A DNA stretch of 64,000 nt, taken from NCBI RefSeq assembly GCF_003946645.1, contig NZ_RHOU01000002.1:214488-278487 (forward strand), given 5' to 3'. The stretch comes from Lapidilactobacillus wuchangensis. GTDB lineage: Bacteria > Bacillota > Bacilli > Lactobacillales > Lactobacillaceae. Positions 7,405 through 16,191 of this stretch are shown here, one piece after another (position 1 is the stretch's first letter; the number at the start of each line of letters is the position of its first letter). Both the position numbers and the translations under genes were made by a program. Under the pieces are notes generated by a model. That model did no database searches and was not told the DNA's origin. It worked only from the letters and a program-made list of their open reading frames with translations.

Positions 7405-8544
7405 ATGTTTAATAAATTAAAGAGTTCGCGCTTCTTATTAGTTGGCTTAGAATTGTTAGTGGTTGCCACACTAATCTTGGTACTCAGTAAAATTACTTTT
7501 ATTTTTGGGCCGATCCAGACCTTTATTGCTACGTTGTTTGGTCCGTTTTTGTTTGCTGGATTTTTGTATTATTTATTGAATCCCCTAATTAATTTGTTAG
7601 AGAAGCTGAAAATCAAGCGCGGTTGGGGTATTTTAATTGCCTTTGTCTTACTTTTTGGCCTGTTACTGTTGAGTATTGGCGCTGTGATTCCACAATTGGT
7701 CAATCAGATTTCTCACATTATTAGTAATTTGCCGACTTTTGCCAAAGATATTCAGCATACTTACGAAAGTATGTTGACTAGCGATTGGGCGAAGAAGTAT
7801 CACTTGAGCCAGATGATTGGGCAAACTAATTTGCAACCAGCTGATTTGTACCCGAAAATTGGCAAGTTTGTGACTCAGAATTTTGGCAATTTTGGCAGTG
7901 TGATTACTTCTGTCAGTGGTTTTGCGGTTAGCGCCTTGACCGTGCCAGTTATTTTGTATTATTTATTGAAAGATGGGCATAAATTAGTGCCGAATATTCA
8001 GCGTTTATTTCCCGAACGTTTCCGGGGTGAGGTTGCTGAGTTATTAACTCGCATGAATAAAACGATTTCAACTTATTTTGCTGGTCAATTTTTGGATATG
8101 CTATTTGTGGGGACGCTGACGTTCATCGGTTACTTAATTATTCGCATGCCGTATGCACTGTTGCTGGCGTTTATTGCTGGTTTAATGAACATTGTGCCAT
8201 ATTTAGGACCATGGTTGGGCGTTTTTCCGGCAATTTTAGTGGCGTTAACGGTCTCATTTCCTCAAGCAATCCTAGTGGCAGTGGTCGTGATTATTGTCCA
8301 GCAATTAGATGGTAATCTGATCTACCCTCATGTTATTGGCAAAACACTGCAGATTCATCCTTTAACAATTATTGTGTTGATTTTAGTGGCTGGCAATATG
8401 TTCGGCTTTCTGGGCATCGTCCTGTGCATCCCCGTGTATGCAGTTGGCAAAACCATGATCAAGTACTTGATCGAATTCTACCAGCTACGAAAAAAAGCCA
8501 AAACCGAGGCCGCCTTTGTCACACCCAAGGAGGAAGTTAAATAA
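7405..8544 (+). CDS. AI-2E family transporter (PerM/YtvI-like permease)
   Basis: A polytopic membrane protein of 379 residues with two N-terminal helices, a central soluble helical region around residues 95-150, and a cluster of five to six helices at the C-terminus. The motif VPYLGPWLGVFPA and the QQLDGNLIYPHVIGKTLQIHPL block are diagnostic of the AI-2E/PerM family. I prefer the ATG at 7405 over an upstream TTG because TGAGGA lies just ahead of it. Members are linked to AI-2 export, Na+/H+ antiport or osmotic tolerance; the role here cannot be decided. A structured repeat follows directly. Confidence 0.9.
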   Translation: MFNKLKSSRFLLVGLELLVVATLILVLSKITFIFGPIQTFIATLFGPFLFAGFLYYLLNPLINLLEKLKIKRGWGILIAFVLLFGLLLLSIGAVIPQLVNQISHIISNLPTFAKDIQHTYESMLTSDWAKKYHLSQMIGQTNLQPADLYPKIGKFVTQNFGNFGSVITSVSGFAVSALTVPVILYYLLKDGHKLVPNIQRLFPERFRGEVAELLTRMNKTISTYFAGQFLDMLFVGTLTFIGYLIIRMPYALLLAFIAGLMNIVPYLGPWLGVFPAILVALTVSFPQAILVAVVVIIVQQLDGNLIYPHVIGKTLQIHPLTIIVLILVAGNMFGFLGIVLCIPVYAVGKTMIKYLIEFYQLRKKAKTEAAFVTPKEEVK

Positions 8545-8562
8545 ATATTTAGCGGCTAATTC

Positions 8563-8721
8563 AACTCGAAACGCAGTGAAAGCCGCCGGGGTGCCAGTCG
8601 CGAAATTATCCTTAGCGATTTATCGCTTAGGATAAGACTTGTATTGAAGATTGTTGCGGAGCAATAAGCTTCAATCAACGCCCGCCACGTTCCGTACTCC
8701 GGCGGCTGTAACGGAGTTGTC
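8563..8721 (+). repeat. Structured intergenic repeat, copy A (subtype 1)
   Basis: The outer pair CAACTC/GAGTTG and a 12-bp stem (AGCCGCCGGGGT with ACTCCGGCGGCT, one G-T) enclose two hairpins. The first is ATCCTTAGCGA-TTTA-TCGCTTAGGAT with a single T-T mismatch. The second is ATTGAAGATTGTTGC / GCAATAAGCTTCAAT with an A-G mismatch. It is read in the same direction as both flanking genes. The flanks repeat nothing else that I can see. Confidence 0.8.
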
Positions 8722-8914
8722 CGCTGTTCTGCCATAAACTAACCTTGGTTTTGGTATTAGAAATTTTGCTCACTAATTCAAATCGTTATTTTTTAATTAT
8801 CTTTTAATTAAAAGAACTGGTTTTACTACTAACAGTATTGAAAGCCAGTTAAGCAGTTGGTATAATTATCTCATTCAATATAAATTTTAAAATCGAAAGT
8901 GAGTGGATTCATTA

Positions 8915-10261
8915 ATGAGTGGTGACCCGGCCAGTTCGTCGTTGGGTGGACAGATACTTTTGATCGTGATCTTGACGATCGTGAATGCGTTTTTCGCGGC
9001 GTCCGAGATGGCGATCGTTTCCGTCAATCGTAACAAAATTGAAGCAGAGGCTAGTGGTGGTGACAAGCGAGCCCAATCGTTATTGCAAGTCATGAACGAT
9101 TCCAGCAGCTTCTTAGCAACAATTCAAGTTGCTATTACTTTTGCTGGTTTCTTATCATCAGCAAGTGCAGCAACGTCAATGGCTAAACTTTTAGCACCAG
9201 TTTTTGGCACTGCCAGCTGGGCTGAACAGGCTTCAGTAATTATTATTACGATTATTCTGTCATATATTTCCCTGGTCTTTGGGGAATTATTTCCTAAACA
9301 AATTGCTTTGGCTAAGGCTGAACAGGTTGCAAAACTTAGTGTCGGCCCAGTCAAATTTGTTCGTGGTTTTCTGCGGCCTTTCGTTTGGCTGCTATCAGCA
9401 TCCACGAATTTACTGGTTAAGATTACGCCAATCGATTTATCGACGGCAGATAATCAAGTAACCCGTGATGATATGTTATCAGTGATTGAAAAGTCACGGA
9501 AAACCGGGGTGATCAATCCCGATGAGTATAATATGTTGGAAGGAATTATTAATTTCAACGATATTATGGCTCGTGAGGTGATGGTACCACGAACGGACGC
9601 TTTTATGGTCGATATTAATGATCCAGATAGTGACAATATTGATCGAATTTTGGCCCAACCTTATTCACGTGTTCCCGTTTATCAGGAAGATAAAGACGTG
9701 ATCGTCGGGATTCTGCATATCAAGAACATTTTGCAGAAGGCCCATACGACTGGCTTCGACCATTTAAAATTGGCTGATATTATGACGGAGCCGATGTTTG
9801 TTCCCGAAACTGTCAATATTAATGAATTACTGTTAGAGATGCAGAAGACTCATCAACAAATGGCAATCCTCTTAGATGAATATGGTGGGGTTGTCGGTTT
9901 GGCCACGATCGAAGATTTAATTGAAGAAATCGTTGGCGAAATCGATGATGAATCTGATGCCACTGAGACACTCTTTACTAAAGTTAACGATCATCGTTAT
10001 GTGATTGCTGGTAAAATGCCTTTGTCTGATTTCAATGATCAGTTTGGTACCAATTTGGAAAATGATGACGTTGATACCATTGCTGGTTTCGTCATCACCG
10101 AGTTGGGGACGATTCCGACTAATGGTAATCATTTACAAGTTACTTTAGCTAATGGCATGGTGTTAACCACCGGTTTAGTTCGGGGTTCGCGCTTGGAAAA
10201 TGTCACTTTGGAAATACCAGCAGCACCGATTGCTACTGAGGAACCGACTGAAGATAATTAA
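8915..10261 (+). CDS. CNNM/CorC-type hemolysin-family transporter with CBS domains
   Basis: A 448-residue protein. The N-terminal DUF21 membrane domain (residues 10-190) has the FFAASEMAIVSVNR motif. A CBS pair follows (about 205-330) with MVPRTDAFMVD and VPVYQEDKDVIVGILHIKN, then MTEPMFVPETVNINELL and the acidic DEYGGVVGLATIEDLIEEIVGEI. The C-terminal CorC/HlyC domain (about 345-425) ends it. Relatives export Mg2+ or Co2+ across the membrane; the name hemolysin is historical. I place the start at the ATG at 8915, with AAGTGAG upstream; an in-frame GTG at 8903 is possible. Confidence 0.92.
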   Translation: MSGDPASSSLGGQILLIVILTIVNAFFAASEMAIVSVNRNKIEAEASGGDKRAQSLLQVMNDSSSFLATIQVAITFAGFLSSASAATSMAKLLAPVFGTASWAEQASVIIITIILSYISLVFGELFPKQIALAKAEQVAKLSVGPVKFVRGFLRPFVWLLSASTNLLVKITPIDLSTADNQVTRDDMLSVIEKSRKTGVINPDEYNMLEGIINFNDIMAREVMVPRTDAFMVDINDPDSDNIDRILAQPYSRVPVYQEDKDVIVGILHIKNILQKAHTTGFDHLKLADIMTEPMFVPETVNINELLLEMQKTHQQMAILLDEYGGVVGLATIEDLIEEIVGEIDDESDATETLFTKVNDHRYVIAGKMPLSDFNDQFGTNLENDDVDTIAGFVITELGTIPTNGNHLQVTLANGMVLTTGLVRGSRLENVTLEIPAAPIATEEPTEDN

Positions 10262-10267
10262 CGTGAA

Positions 10268-10301
10268 GGAGTTTGGGACCGAAACCCCGAACTCTTTTTT
10301 A
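10268..10301 (+). terminator. Terminator after the CNNM gene
   Basis: The stem GAGTTTGGG / CCCGAACTC with an ACCGAAAC loop is followed by TTTTTT, seven bases after the stop codon. Confidence 0.85.
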
Positions 10302-10485
10302 CTGGATTTTTAACACTTCTATTTGAACAAGCAGTTTTAAGCGAAAGGTGAGATTGGGCCAATGTGAGTGTTAATTGACTTGGAACCATGAATGCTAATG
10401 CGGCCAGGTTGTTTTAAGTGGTCGTGTTATAATCAGAACAGAATATTTCTAAGCAAAACTAGTCGTAATAATAAGTGAGGTAAAT

Positions 10486-12066
10486 ATGAAAACAAGTGAA
10501 TTAGCAGCAGCTGTGGCCAAACGTCGCACTTTTGCCATTATTTCTCACCCAGATGCTGGGAAAACAACGATCACTGAACAAATGCTATTGTTTGGTGGGG
10601 TAATTCGTCAAGCTGGGACCGTCAAAGCCAAGAAGTCGGGCAACTTTGCCACTTCTGACTGGATGGATATTGAAAAGAAACGTGGTATTTCCGTTACCAG
10701 TTCGGTGATGCAGTTTGATTTTGAAGGCAAACGCGTTAATATTTTGGATACACCGGGACATGAGGACTTCTCTGAAGATACTTATCGGACGTTAATGGCC
10801 GTTGACGCCGCCGTCATGGTGATTGACTCAGCTAAGGGTATTGAACCCCAAACTAAGAAATTATTTAAAGTTGTCAAGCAACGGGGAATTCCTATTTTTA
10901 CCTTTATGAATAAGTTGGACCGTGATGGCCGCGAACCTTTAGATTTAATTGCCGAATTAGAGGAACTATTGAATATCGAAGGCGTAGCTATGAATTGGCC
11001 AATTGGGATGGGCAAAGGCTTGAAGGGGATTTATGACCGTCAACAACAACAGCTCGAACTTTATCGGCCAGCTACTGAAAGTGACCGCTTCTTGCCTCTT
11101 GATCCAAAAACTGGCGAGATTATCGGTGATAGTCCCTTGAAACAAGATGCGATTTATCAGCAAGCAGTTGCGGATGTGGAATTGTTGGAAGAAGCCGGCA
11201 ATCAATTTGATTTACAAAAAGTTCTTGCTGGCGAACAAACGCCGGTTTATTTCGGGTCAGCTTTAACGAACTTTGGCGTTGAAACTTTCCTGAAGAGTTT
11301 CTTAAGTATGGCGCCAGCACCAAGTGACCACCAGTTACAGGATGGTTCAGATTTGCCGGCGACCGCGCCAGAATTTGCCGGCTTTGTCTTTAAAATCCAA
11401 GCCAATATGAATCCAGCTCATCGTGATCGGATTGCTTTTGTACGGATTTGCTCTGGGGAATTTACCAAGGGTATGACAGTCACATTAGCGCGGACAGGCA
11501 AACCGTTGCGGTTAAACAATGCGACTGAATTTATGTCAGCGGAACGGGAACAAGTTTCTTCAGCCGTGGCAGGTGACATTGTCGGCCTTTATGACACTGG
11601 TAATTTCCAAATTGGCGACAGTATTTATGGTGGCAAAGACCAAGTTGAGTTTGAGCCACTGCCACAATTTACGCCGGAATTATTCATGGAAGTTACTGCT
11701 AAAAACGTGATGAAGCAGAAGTCTTTCCACAAGGGGATGCAACAGCTGGTTCAAGAAGGTGCAGTGCAGCTCTATAAGACTTACACAACTGATGATTATA
11801 TTCTGGGCGCCGTTGGCCAGTTGCAGTTTGAAGTGTTCCAGTATCGCATGATGCACGAATATAATTCGGAAGTTGTCATGAAACCAATCGGTGCTCGCAC
11901 AGCTCGCTGGATTGATCCTGAACAATTAGATCCGAAGATGTCGTCTAATCGTAACTTACTAGTTAAGGATTTAGAGGGGAACCCATTATTCTTATTCGAA
12001 AATCGTTTTGCCGAGAATTGGTTTAAGGATAAGTACCCTGATGTTAAATTAACTGAAAAACTATAA
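10486..12066 (+). CDS. prfC: Peptide chain release factor 3 (RF3)
   Basis: A 526-residue translational GTPase. G1 is SHPDAGKTT near residues 20-28, the switch I region contains [13 protein letters not shown]3 is [16 protein letters not shown]4 is [11 protein letters not shown], and the effector domains II and III follow. The family-specific [13 protein letters not shown] and C-terminal RWIDPEQLD and ENWFKDKYP stretches identify RF3 rather than EF-G. It promotes release of RF1/RF2 from the ribosome after termination. The start at 10486 follows GTGAGG. It is a monocistronic gene bounded by terminators. Confidence 0.97.
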   Translation: MKTSELAAAVAKRRTFAIISHPDAGKTTITEQMLLFGGVIRQAGTVKAKKSGNFATSDWMDIEKKRGISVTSSVMQFDFEGKRVNILDTPGHEDFSEDTYRTLMAVDAAVMVIDSAKGIEPQTKKLFKVVKQRGIPIFTFMNKLDRDGREPLDLIAELEELLNIEGVAMNWPIGMGKGLKGIYDRQQQQLELYRPATESDRFLPLDPKTGEIIGDSPLKQDAIYQQAVADVELLEEAGNQFDLQKVLAGEQTPVYFGSALTNFGVETFLKSFLSMAPAPSDHQLQDGSDLPATAPEFAGFVFKIQANMNPAHRDRIAFVRICSGEFTKGMTVTLARTGKPLRLNNATEFMSAEREQVSSAVAGDIVGLYDTGNFQIGDSIYGGKDQVEFEPLPQFTPELFMEVTAKNVMKQKSFHKGMQQLVQEGAVQLYKTYTTDDYILGAVGQLQFEVFQYRMMHEYNSEVVMKPIGARTARWIDPEQLDPKMSSNRNLLVKDLEGNPLFLFENRFAENWFKDKYPDVKLTEKL

Positions 12067-12075
12067 AATAGGCCA

Positions 12076-12113
12076 GCAAAAAAGGATAATTCTAGCGGAA
12101 TTATCCTTTTTTA
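12076..12113 (+). terminator. Terminator of prfC
   Basis: The hairpin AAAAAAGGATAATTC / GAATTATCCTTTTTT with a short loop lies 10 bp after the prfC stop. The A run also suits the convergent Rgg gene. Confidence 0.85.
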
Positions 12114-12163
12114 GTCGATTGCTCTGCCAAGGCACGAATTAGTTGTTAAAATACAGTTCTTTG

Positions 12164-13060
12164 TTAGGCTAAATTAATTTGAATTTTCTCCAAAAATTCT
12201 TGATAGGCACTTTGATACAGAGCAGCCTGATGCGGGTAATGCAACTGTTGTAGAGTAGCGATGGCTTGATTGACCAGTTTGGTGCCAGCTTTAATTTGCT
12301 GCTGATAGATGAGTTTAAGGCCAGTATAGAATTGCTGGGCATTTTTATAATACATGGCGCTAATTGGTTCACTGAAACTAGCCAGCTTAGCTAATAAGAC
12401 GTTGACGCCATAAAATTCCAGGGACATGACAGATTGATGAATCGCATTAATTAGTAATGTGCAAATCACCTCTCGTCCAGGCTCAAAATCCTTATACTTA
12501 TCCAGAGCAGGTAATAATAGCTGGAAATAAGTGACCTTTTCTTGATAATCGATGTAATCCAAGGTGTTCGCCAGGAAACGCAGGTTATTAATGGTCCAGG
12601 TTTGAATGGTGGCCAAATAGTTCTTGATGATCGTTAATGAAGTGGCATTAATGCAAGTATTGGTTAGCACACCATGTTGGTTAAAATAATTGAGCTGATC
12701 GATTCGGGCGTCAATTTCGGCCAGCCGAATTGCCAGGAAGGGTGAGTCAGGATCCTTTTGCTGATACGACTGGCGTAGCTGTTTCAGACCGGCAATATCG
12801 TCATTATTAGCGTAGTGGCCGTATTCTTGGTAGAACCAATCAGTTAGTGAATGAGGTTCACCTTGATAAAGAAAGAGAAATTCGTCAATTGCCATGGGAA
12901 GTCTTTTCAAAATCTGGCTAAGTAAGTAAAATGATATCTCGTGCTCGCCTTTTTCAAAGCTGATGGCATAGGACTTTGACATAATATTCGCATAAAGATC
13001 TTTTAGCCTAATTTCCTTGTCAATTCGAAGTGTCCGGACTAATTCACCATAGCTATTCAT
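12164..13060 (-). CDS. Rgg/GadR/MutR-family transcriptional regulator
   Basis: A 298-residue regulator with an N-terminal XRE-type helix-turn-helix (ELVRTLRIDKEIRLKDLYANIMSKSYAISFEKGEH, residues 5-40) and a long all-helical C-terminal domain of TPR-like repeats (residues 65-298). This is the architecture of Rgg peptide-pheromone receptors and MutR bacteriocin activators. It is divergent from a CPBP-family membrane protease gene, with a 13-bp palindrome in the shared intergenic region. I looked for a short hydrophobic pheromone ORF next to it and found none that is convincing. It likely activates the neighbouring gene. Confidence 0.88.
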   Translation of the reverse strand: MNSYGELVRTLRIDKEIRLKDLYANIMSKSYAISFEKGEHEISFYLLSQILKRLPMAIDEFLFLYQGEPHSLTDWFYQEYGHYANNDDIAGLKQLRQSYQQKDPDSPFLAIRLAEIDARIDQLNYFNQHGVLTNTCINATSLTIIKNYLATIQTWTINNLRFLANTLDYIDYQEKVTYFQLLLPALDKYKDFEPGREVICTLLINAIHQSVMSLEFYGVNVLLAKLASFSEPISAMYYKNAQQFYTGLKLIYQQQIKAGTKLVNQAIATLQQLHYPHQAALYQSAYQEFLEKIQINLA

Positions 13061-13122
13061 AAGACCACTCCAATCATGATGATTAGTTATAATTTTATCA
13101 CGGGCGCTGCCTAAGAAGAATT

Positions 13123-13135
13123 TTTAGGTCCTAAA
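13123..13135. promoter_or_regulatory. Palindrome between Rgg and CPBP genes, candidate operator
   Basis: TTTAGG-T-CCTAAA is a perfect inverted repeat about 50 bp upstream of a TATACT -10 box (13173-13178) that lacks a good -35. That placement suits an activator such as Rgg. Confidence 0.45.
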
Positions 13136-13220
13136 TATCGGACTTATTGCTAAGCCAACTCTTAGCTCATGCTATACTTCATTCAAGTTATGAATGCTTA
13201 TGAAGAAAGAAGGAATGAAG

Positions 13221-13853
13221 ATGAGTGTCAAAATGAAACCGGTAATTGGCATTTGTTTGACCTTATTGGTTGGCATAATCTACGCGATTCCCGGTTCGCT
13301 ACGTTTTTTACATTTATCAGTTAGTGGAACTGGTCATGAAATTATTGGTGCTGGTTGGAATTTATTATTTTGTGGTTTAATTGGTTACTTTTTATTACAA
13401 CCTCAGTTTCAACAACAATTTAGTCATTTCAAACTGAAAGTCTTGCTTTGGGGTGTCCCTTTAGCAATTGTTGTTGGCCTGGCTTCAGATATTCTATTTC
13501 AAGTTCTCTTTGGTAAAAGCACTGAAAACACAGTGGCAAATGTTATTACAGTTCAAATGATTGTTTTTCGCGTGCCCTTTATGCTGCTTGGTGAGGAATT
13601 AATTTGTACGAATATCATGATTGCGCTAGAAAAAATGGGTCTTAAATTCCGCTATGCGTCAGTGATCAGCGGGCTGCTATTTGCGGCATGGCATATTCCT
13701 GCTTATGGTTTTGTGCCGTTGCAATTAATTATTACTATTTTGCCAATTCGACTGGCACTTAATTACATTTGGAAGAAATCAAATAGTGTTTGGGTCAGTT
13801 GGATATGTCACTTTGCTTTCGATGCGATTGGCTTTATTCAATATTTTAGTTAA
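13221..13853 (+). CDS. CPBP-family (Abi/CAAX-like) intramembrane metalloprotease
   Basis: A 210-residue polytopic membrane protein with seven to eight hydrophobic segments. The CPBP motifs are visible: EE at GEELICTN (near residue 124), FAAWH (F-x-x-x-H) and HFAFD (H-x-x-x-D). The Arg normally found in the first motif (E-E-x-x-x-R) is replaced by Thr, so activity may differ. The start at 13221 has AGAAGGA at good spacing; an in-frame ATG at 13194 has none. In lactic acid bacteria such proteins often confer self-immunity to bacteriocins or process peptides. The divergent Rgg gene supports regulated expression, but no bacteriocin gene is seen here. Confidence 0.85.
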   Translation: MSVKMKPVIGICLTLLVGIIYAIPGSLRFLHLSVSGTGHEIIGAGWNLLFCGLIGYFLLQPQFQQQFSHFKLKVLLWGVPLAIVVGLASDILFQVLFGKSTENTVANVITVQMIVFRVPFMLLGEELICTNIMIALEKMGLKFRYASVISGLLFAAWHIPAYGFVPLQLIITILPIRLALNYIWKKSNSVWVSWICHFAFDAIGFIQYFS

Positions 13854-13854
13854 T

Positions 13855-13904
13855 AAAAAAGATCAACTCAGATTCCCTTAATCAGGATGAGTTGATCTTT
13901 TTCG
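13855..13904. terminator. Bidirectional terminator
   Basis: AAAAAGATCAACTCA / TGAGTTGATCTTTTT forms a 15-bp stem between the convergent CPBP and MucBP-type genes. Confidence 0.9.
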
Positions 13905-13905
13905 T

Positions 13906-14916
13906 TTAGTCCAAAAAGTCTAAATATTTAATTTCCACATAATAGCCTTGATCAAGCTGAGCCCATTCACTGCCATTGTCCAGCGTCAGGATTTGTTTGC
14001 AAGATACGAGGGTGCCATTCTTCAGTCGTTGCTCAACGATTTGACCATAAGGCTGCGTCCATTGCGAGATGGGAAAATAGGGACTAGCCTTAATTTTCGC
14101 TTGACGAGGTTGTTGATCGACACGACTGGTTTTGAAAGCAGTGGTTAACGATAGCGGTCGTGGATGGGTACTTGGTACCGTTGCTGGTGTCACGGTCAGA
14201 TTAACGAGTTGGGTGTTTAAACTATCGACCCACAGATTGCCACCTAAGTTAAACCAAACGGCATGATTGTCAGCTTGCTTAACCGTTTTGAAAATCTGCC
14301 AGGTTGAGTTAGCTGGTAATTGCCAATCTAATTTGGCCGTCAGATCAGGGGCTTGATAAGCAGTTTTGGCCACTCGCATTTTAAGGGCATTATCACTACC
14401 AAAGGCGAAGGGCTGCTGCTCATGGTTAAGTTGATAGTGAAAGTGCAGCTGTTGGACAGTTTGACTAAAAGTACCTTGAGTACCTTGATCAGCACCGATA
14501 AACTGGGTCAAGTATTGTTCGAGAGGCTGAATTTGGTAATGGCGATTTAAGTCGCCCCGAATGAACACCGGCGGTACTAATAATTGCCCAGTTTCATCTT
14601 CATGATAAACCATGACGGGCGCTGCCAGTTGTTTGGTATATATTAAGGTAATACTCGTTGAATTAAGCAAAAAAGTTCGCTGAAAGTTGCGAATATTATA
14701 GAGCAAATAGCCAGGAATGGTCCGCCAAGGAATCATTAAGGGCGCACCAAAAGCACCCCAAATAGTCACTTCAGGGTGCAACTTTTGATTTAAACTATCT
14801 AAGTAATGAATTGTGACCGGAATATCTTTGTGTTGTTGCCGTGTTACAGCACCAGTAATGGCTTGGGGCAGATTAGTTGCCGAAGGAAATTGTGGGGTGG
14901 TGTTTTGCTCAGCCAT
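13906..14916 (-). CDS. Protein with two MucBP-like domains, no signal peptide
   Basis: A 336-residue protein. Residues ~34-97 (VTIHYLDSLNQ through the IPGYLL motif to ITLIYTK) match the MucBP pattern of mucin-binding surface proteins. Residues ~100-170 look like a second diverged copy. Residues ~275-336 (YFPISQWTQPYGQIV to YVEIKYLDF) resemble an SH3-like wall-binding module. MucBP proteins are normally secreted and LPXTG-anchored, but this one has no signal peptide, no membrane segment and no anchor. It is therefore cytosolic, exported by another route, or a truncated descendant. The start is the ATG at 14916 after AAGGAGG. It lies 33 bp downstream of the DUF1827-type gene, probably in one operon. 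Confidence 0.6.
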   Translation of the reverse strand: MAEQNTTPQFPSATNLPQAITGAVTRQQHKDIPVTIHYLDSLNQKLHPEVTIWGAFGAPLMIPWRTIPGYLLYNIRNFQRTFLLNSTSITLIYTKQLAAPVMVYHEDETGQLLVPPVFIRGDLNRHYQIQPLEQYLTQFIGADQGTQGTFSQTVQQLHFHYQLNHEQQPFAFGSDNALKMRVAKTAYQAPDLTAKLDWQLPANSTWQIFKTVKQADNHAVWFNLGGNLWVDSLNTQLVNLTVTPATVPSTHPRPLSLTTAFKTSRVDQQPRQAKIKASPYFPISQWTQPYGQIVEQRLKNGTLVSCKQILTLDNGSEWAQLDQGYYVEIKYLDFLD

Positions 14917-14949
14917 CACACCAGTCCTCCTTCATCAACTAATTGTTTC

Positions 14950-15228
14950 TTACGCATTCGTAATGGAAATTTCTGCTAAGTGATTGCCCTTGATAATTTC
15001 TGGCTTCTTTGGTTTAGGTTTGACCAAGGCATCAATCACGAATTCTATTTCATCGTTGGAAATATCGCGATGTTCGTTTTTCATCAAGATTTCCTGATGG
15101 GTTGGTGCTTTTGTATAAACGACGGTCACGTTGCCAAGTGAATATACTTTAACTAGTTTCGCATCGGTACTTTCTAATTGACTGTGAACTAAAGTCCGGT
15201 AGCTGTTGGTAATATCAAAAAGTCGCAT
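14950..15228 (-). CDS. DUF1827-type small protein, 92 aa
   Basis: A small soluble protein beginning MRLFDITNSYRTLVHSQL, with KVYSLGNVTVVYTKAPTHQEIL in the middle. I recognise this as the DUF1827 family found beside clpE in lactobacilli and enterococci. The function is unknown. It has a GGAGGG site before the ATG at 15228. It lies downstream of clpE on the same strand but is separated from it by nearly 1 kb of structured repeats and terminators, an interruption of the usual close linkage. Confidence 0.65.
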   Translation of the reverse strand: MRLFDITNSYRTLVHSQLESTDAKLVKVYSLGNVTVVYTKAPTHQEILMKNEHRDISNDEIEFVIDALVKPKPKKPEIIKGNHLAEISITNA

Positions 15229-15420
15229 CTAATCCCTCCAATTACATGTTCAAAGAGCAAATATACTGACTTAATTATAGAATAAAAATGTTCGTATTAA
15301 CAATAAATACGTATGATTATTTAAAAATTTCTGCGAAATGGATCGTGGAGCGTGAAACGTGCTGGTATTGATTAAAGTCCATGACAAAACAAAACTCTAA
15401 AACTTGGTTTTGAAACAGAA

Positions 15421-15510
15421 GTAGTTTTGACTCCATTGCGGGCTTGCAGGTTGCGGAACATTGTCGGCATCGATTTGAGTCGATTACAGTGCAAAGTTCA
15501 AAAACATCAG
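15421..15510 (-). repeat. Structured repeat fragment B' (3' part only)
   Basis: The plus strand shows the segment GACTCCATTGCGGGCTTGC followed by the GGAACATTGTCGGCATCG part seen at the 3' end of full copies in reverse orientation. The hairpin region is lost and copy B follows 25 bp later. Confidence 0.6.
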
Positions 15511-15534
15511 AACCTTAGTGAAGATGTGAAAACA

Positions 15535-15699
15535 GAACTGAGATGGACTGCATTGCGGGCTGCTTGTCGTGGAACGCGGCCGACGCTGATTGGAGACTTT
15601 GTTACACAAAGTCTCCAATACAGGTCTTATTGTAAGTGCTAAAGCACCAACAATAATTTGGCGGCTGACGACAAAATCCCTCCATTCCGTCTGGAGTTT
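15535..15699 (-). repeat. Structured intergenic repeat, copy B
   Basis: Read on the minus strand, the closing stem is TTGTCGT/ACGACAA. The first hairpin is ATTGTTGGTGC-TTTA-GCACTTACAAT with the fixed T-T mismatch. The second hairpin ATTGGAGACTTTG / CAAAGTCTCCAAT is the only copy in which the usual A-G mismatch is a normal A-T pair. It lies between clpE and the DUF1827 gene. Confidence 0.8.
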
Positions 15700-15788
15700 A
15701 GTTAGTACATTTCATCATAGTTAGCACTTAAGACAGTGATAGCAGGATTCATTGGCTCATTTCACCCAGTAGTAATAGTTGAACGGTA

Positions 15789-15843
15789 CAAAAAAAGGCG
15801 TGATAACTCTCTTCCCAAATAAAGATTGTCACACCGATTTTTT
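15789..15843. terminator. Terminator-like hairpin between copies B and C
   Basis: An A run, imperfect arms around GGCGTGATAACTCT and AGATTGTCACACC, then TTTTTT. It lies at the centre of a back-to-back pair of structured repeats, as at two or three other loci. Confidence 0.6.
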
Positions 15844-15903
15844 GTATTACCACAATCTGGTTTGGCTAAATAGTGGTGCTGAATTCTGTTAGTTTAATCC
15901 AGA

Positions 15904-16050
15904 CAGGGGTCGAGTGATTGGCGTCAGCTGTGAAATTATTCTTGGCGATTTATCGCTTAGAATAAGCCTCGCATTTGAAACAATTGGGTCTTTAATTGGT
16001 TCAAATCGATGGCCACAGCGTTCCACGCCCGTTTAATCGCTCGGCCCCTG
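15904..16050 (+). repeat. Structured intergenic repeat, copy C (long-stem subtype)
   Basis: The closing stem CAGGGGTCGAGTGATT / AATCGCTCGGCCCCTG is 16 bp with two T-G wobbles, plus GGCGT/ACGCC inside. The hairpins are ATTCTTGGCGA-TTTA-TCGCTTAGAAT (fixed T-T) and ATTTGAAACAATT / AATTGGTTCAAAT (fixed A-G). Confidence 0.8.
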
Positions 16051-16118
16051 CCGGTTTACTAGCTAAAGAGCGACTTAAGCAAGCTTCCAATGCAGAGTGA
16101 ACTTTTTTGGCAAGAACC

Positions 16119-16157
16119 AAAAAGCCCATTTGACAATGTGTCAAACAGGCTTTTCCA
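16119..16157 (-). terminator. Terminator of clpE
   Basis: On the minus strand AAAAGCCTGTTTGACA / TGTCAAATGGGCTTTTT forms a stem with a short loop and a T run, 35 bp after the clpE stop. Confidence 0.8.
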
Positions 16158-16191
16158 TTTATTATATTAGTTTTTCAAAACATCTGTGCGA

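Noticed and set aside
12164-13220. SHP-type pheromone gene next to the Rgg gene
   Set aside because: No short ORF with a ribosome binding site, basic start and hydrophobic end was found in the divergent gap.
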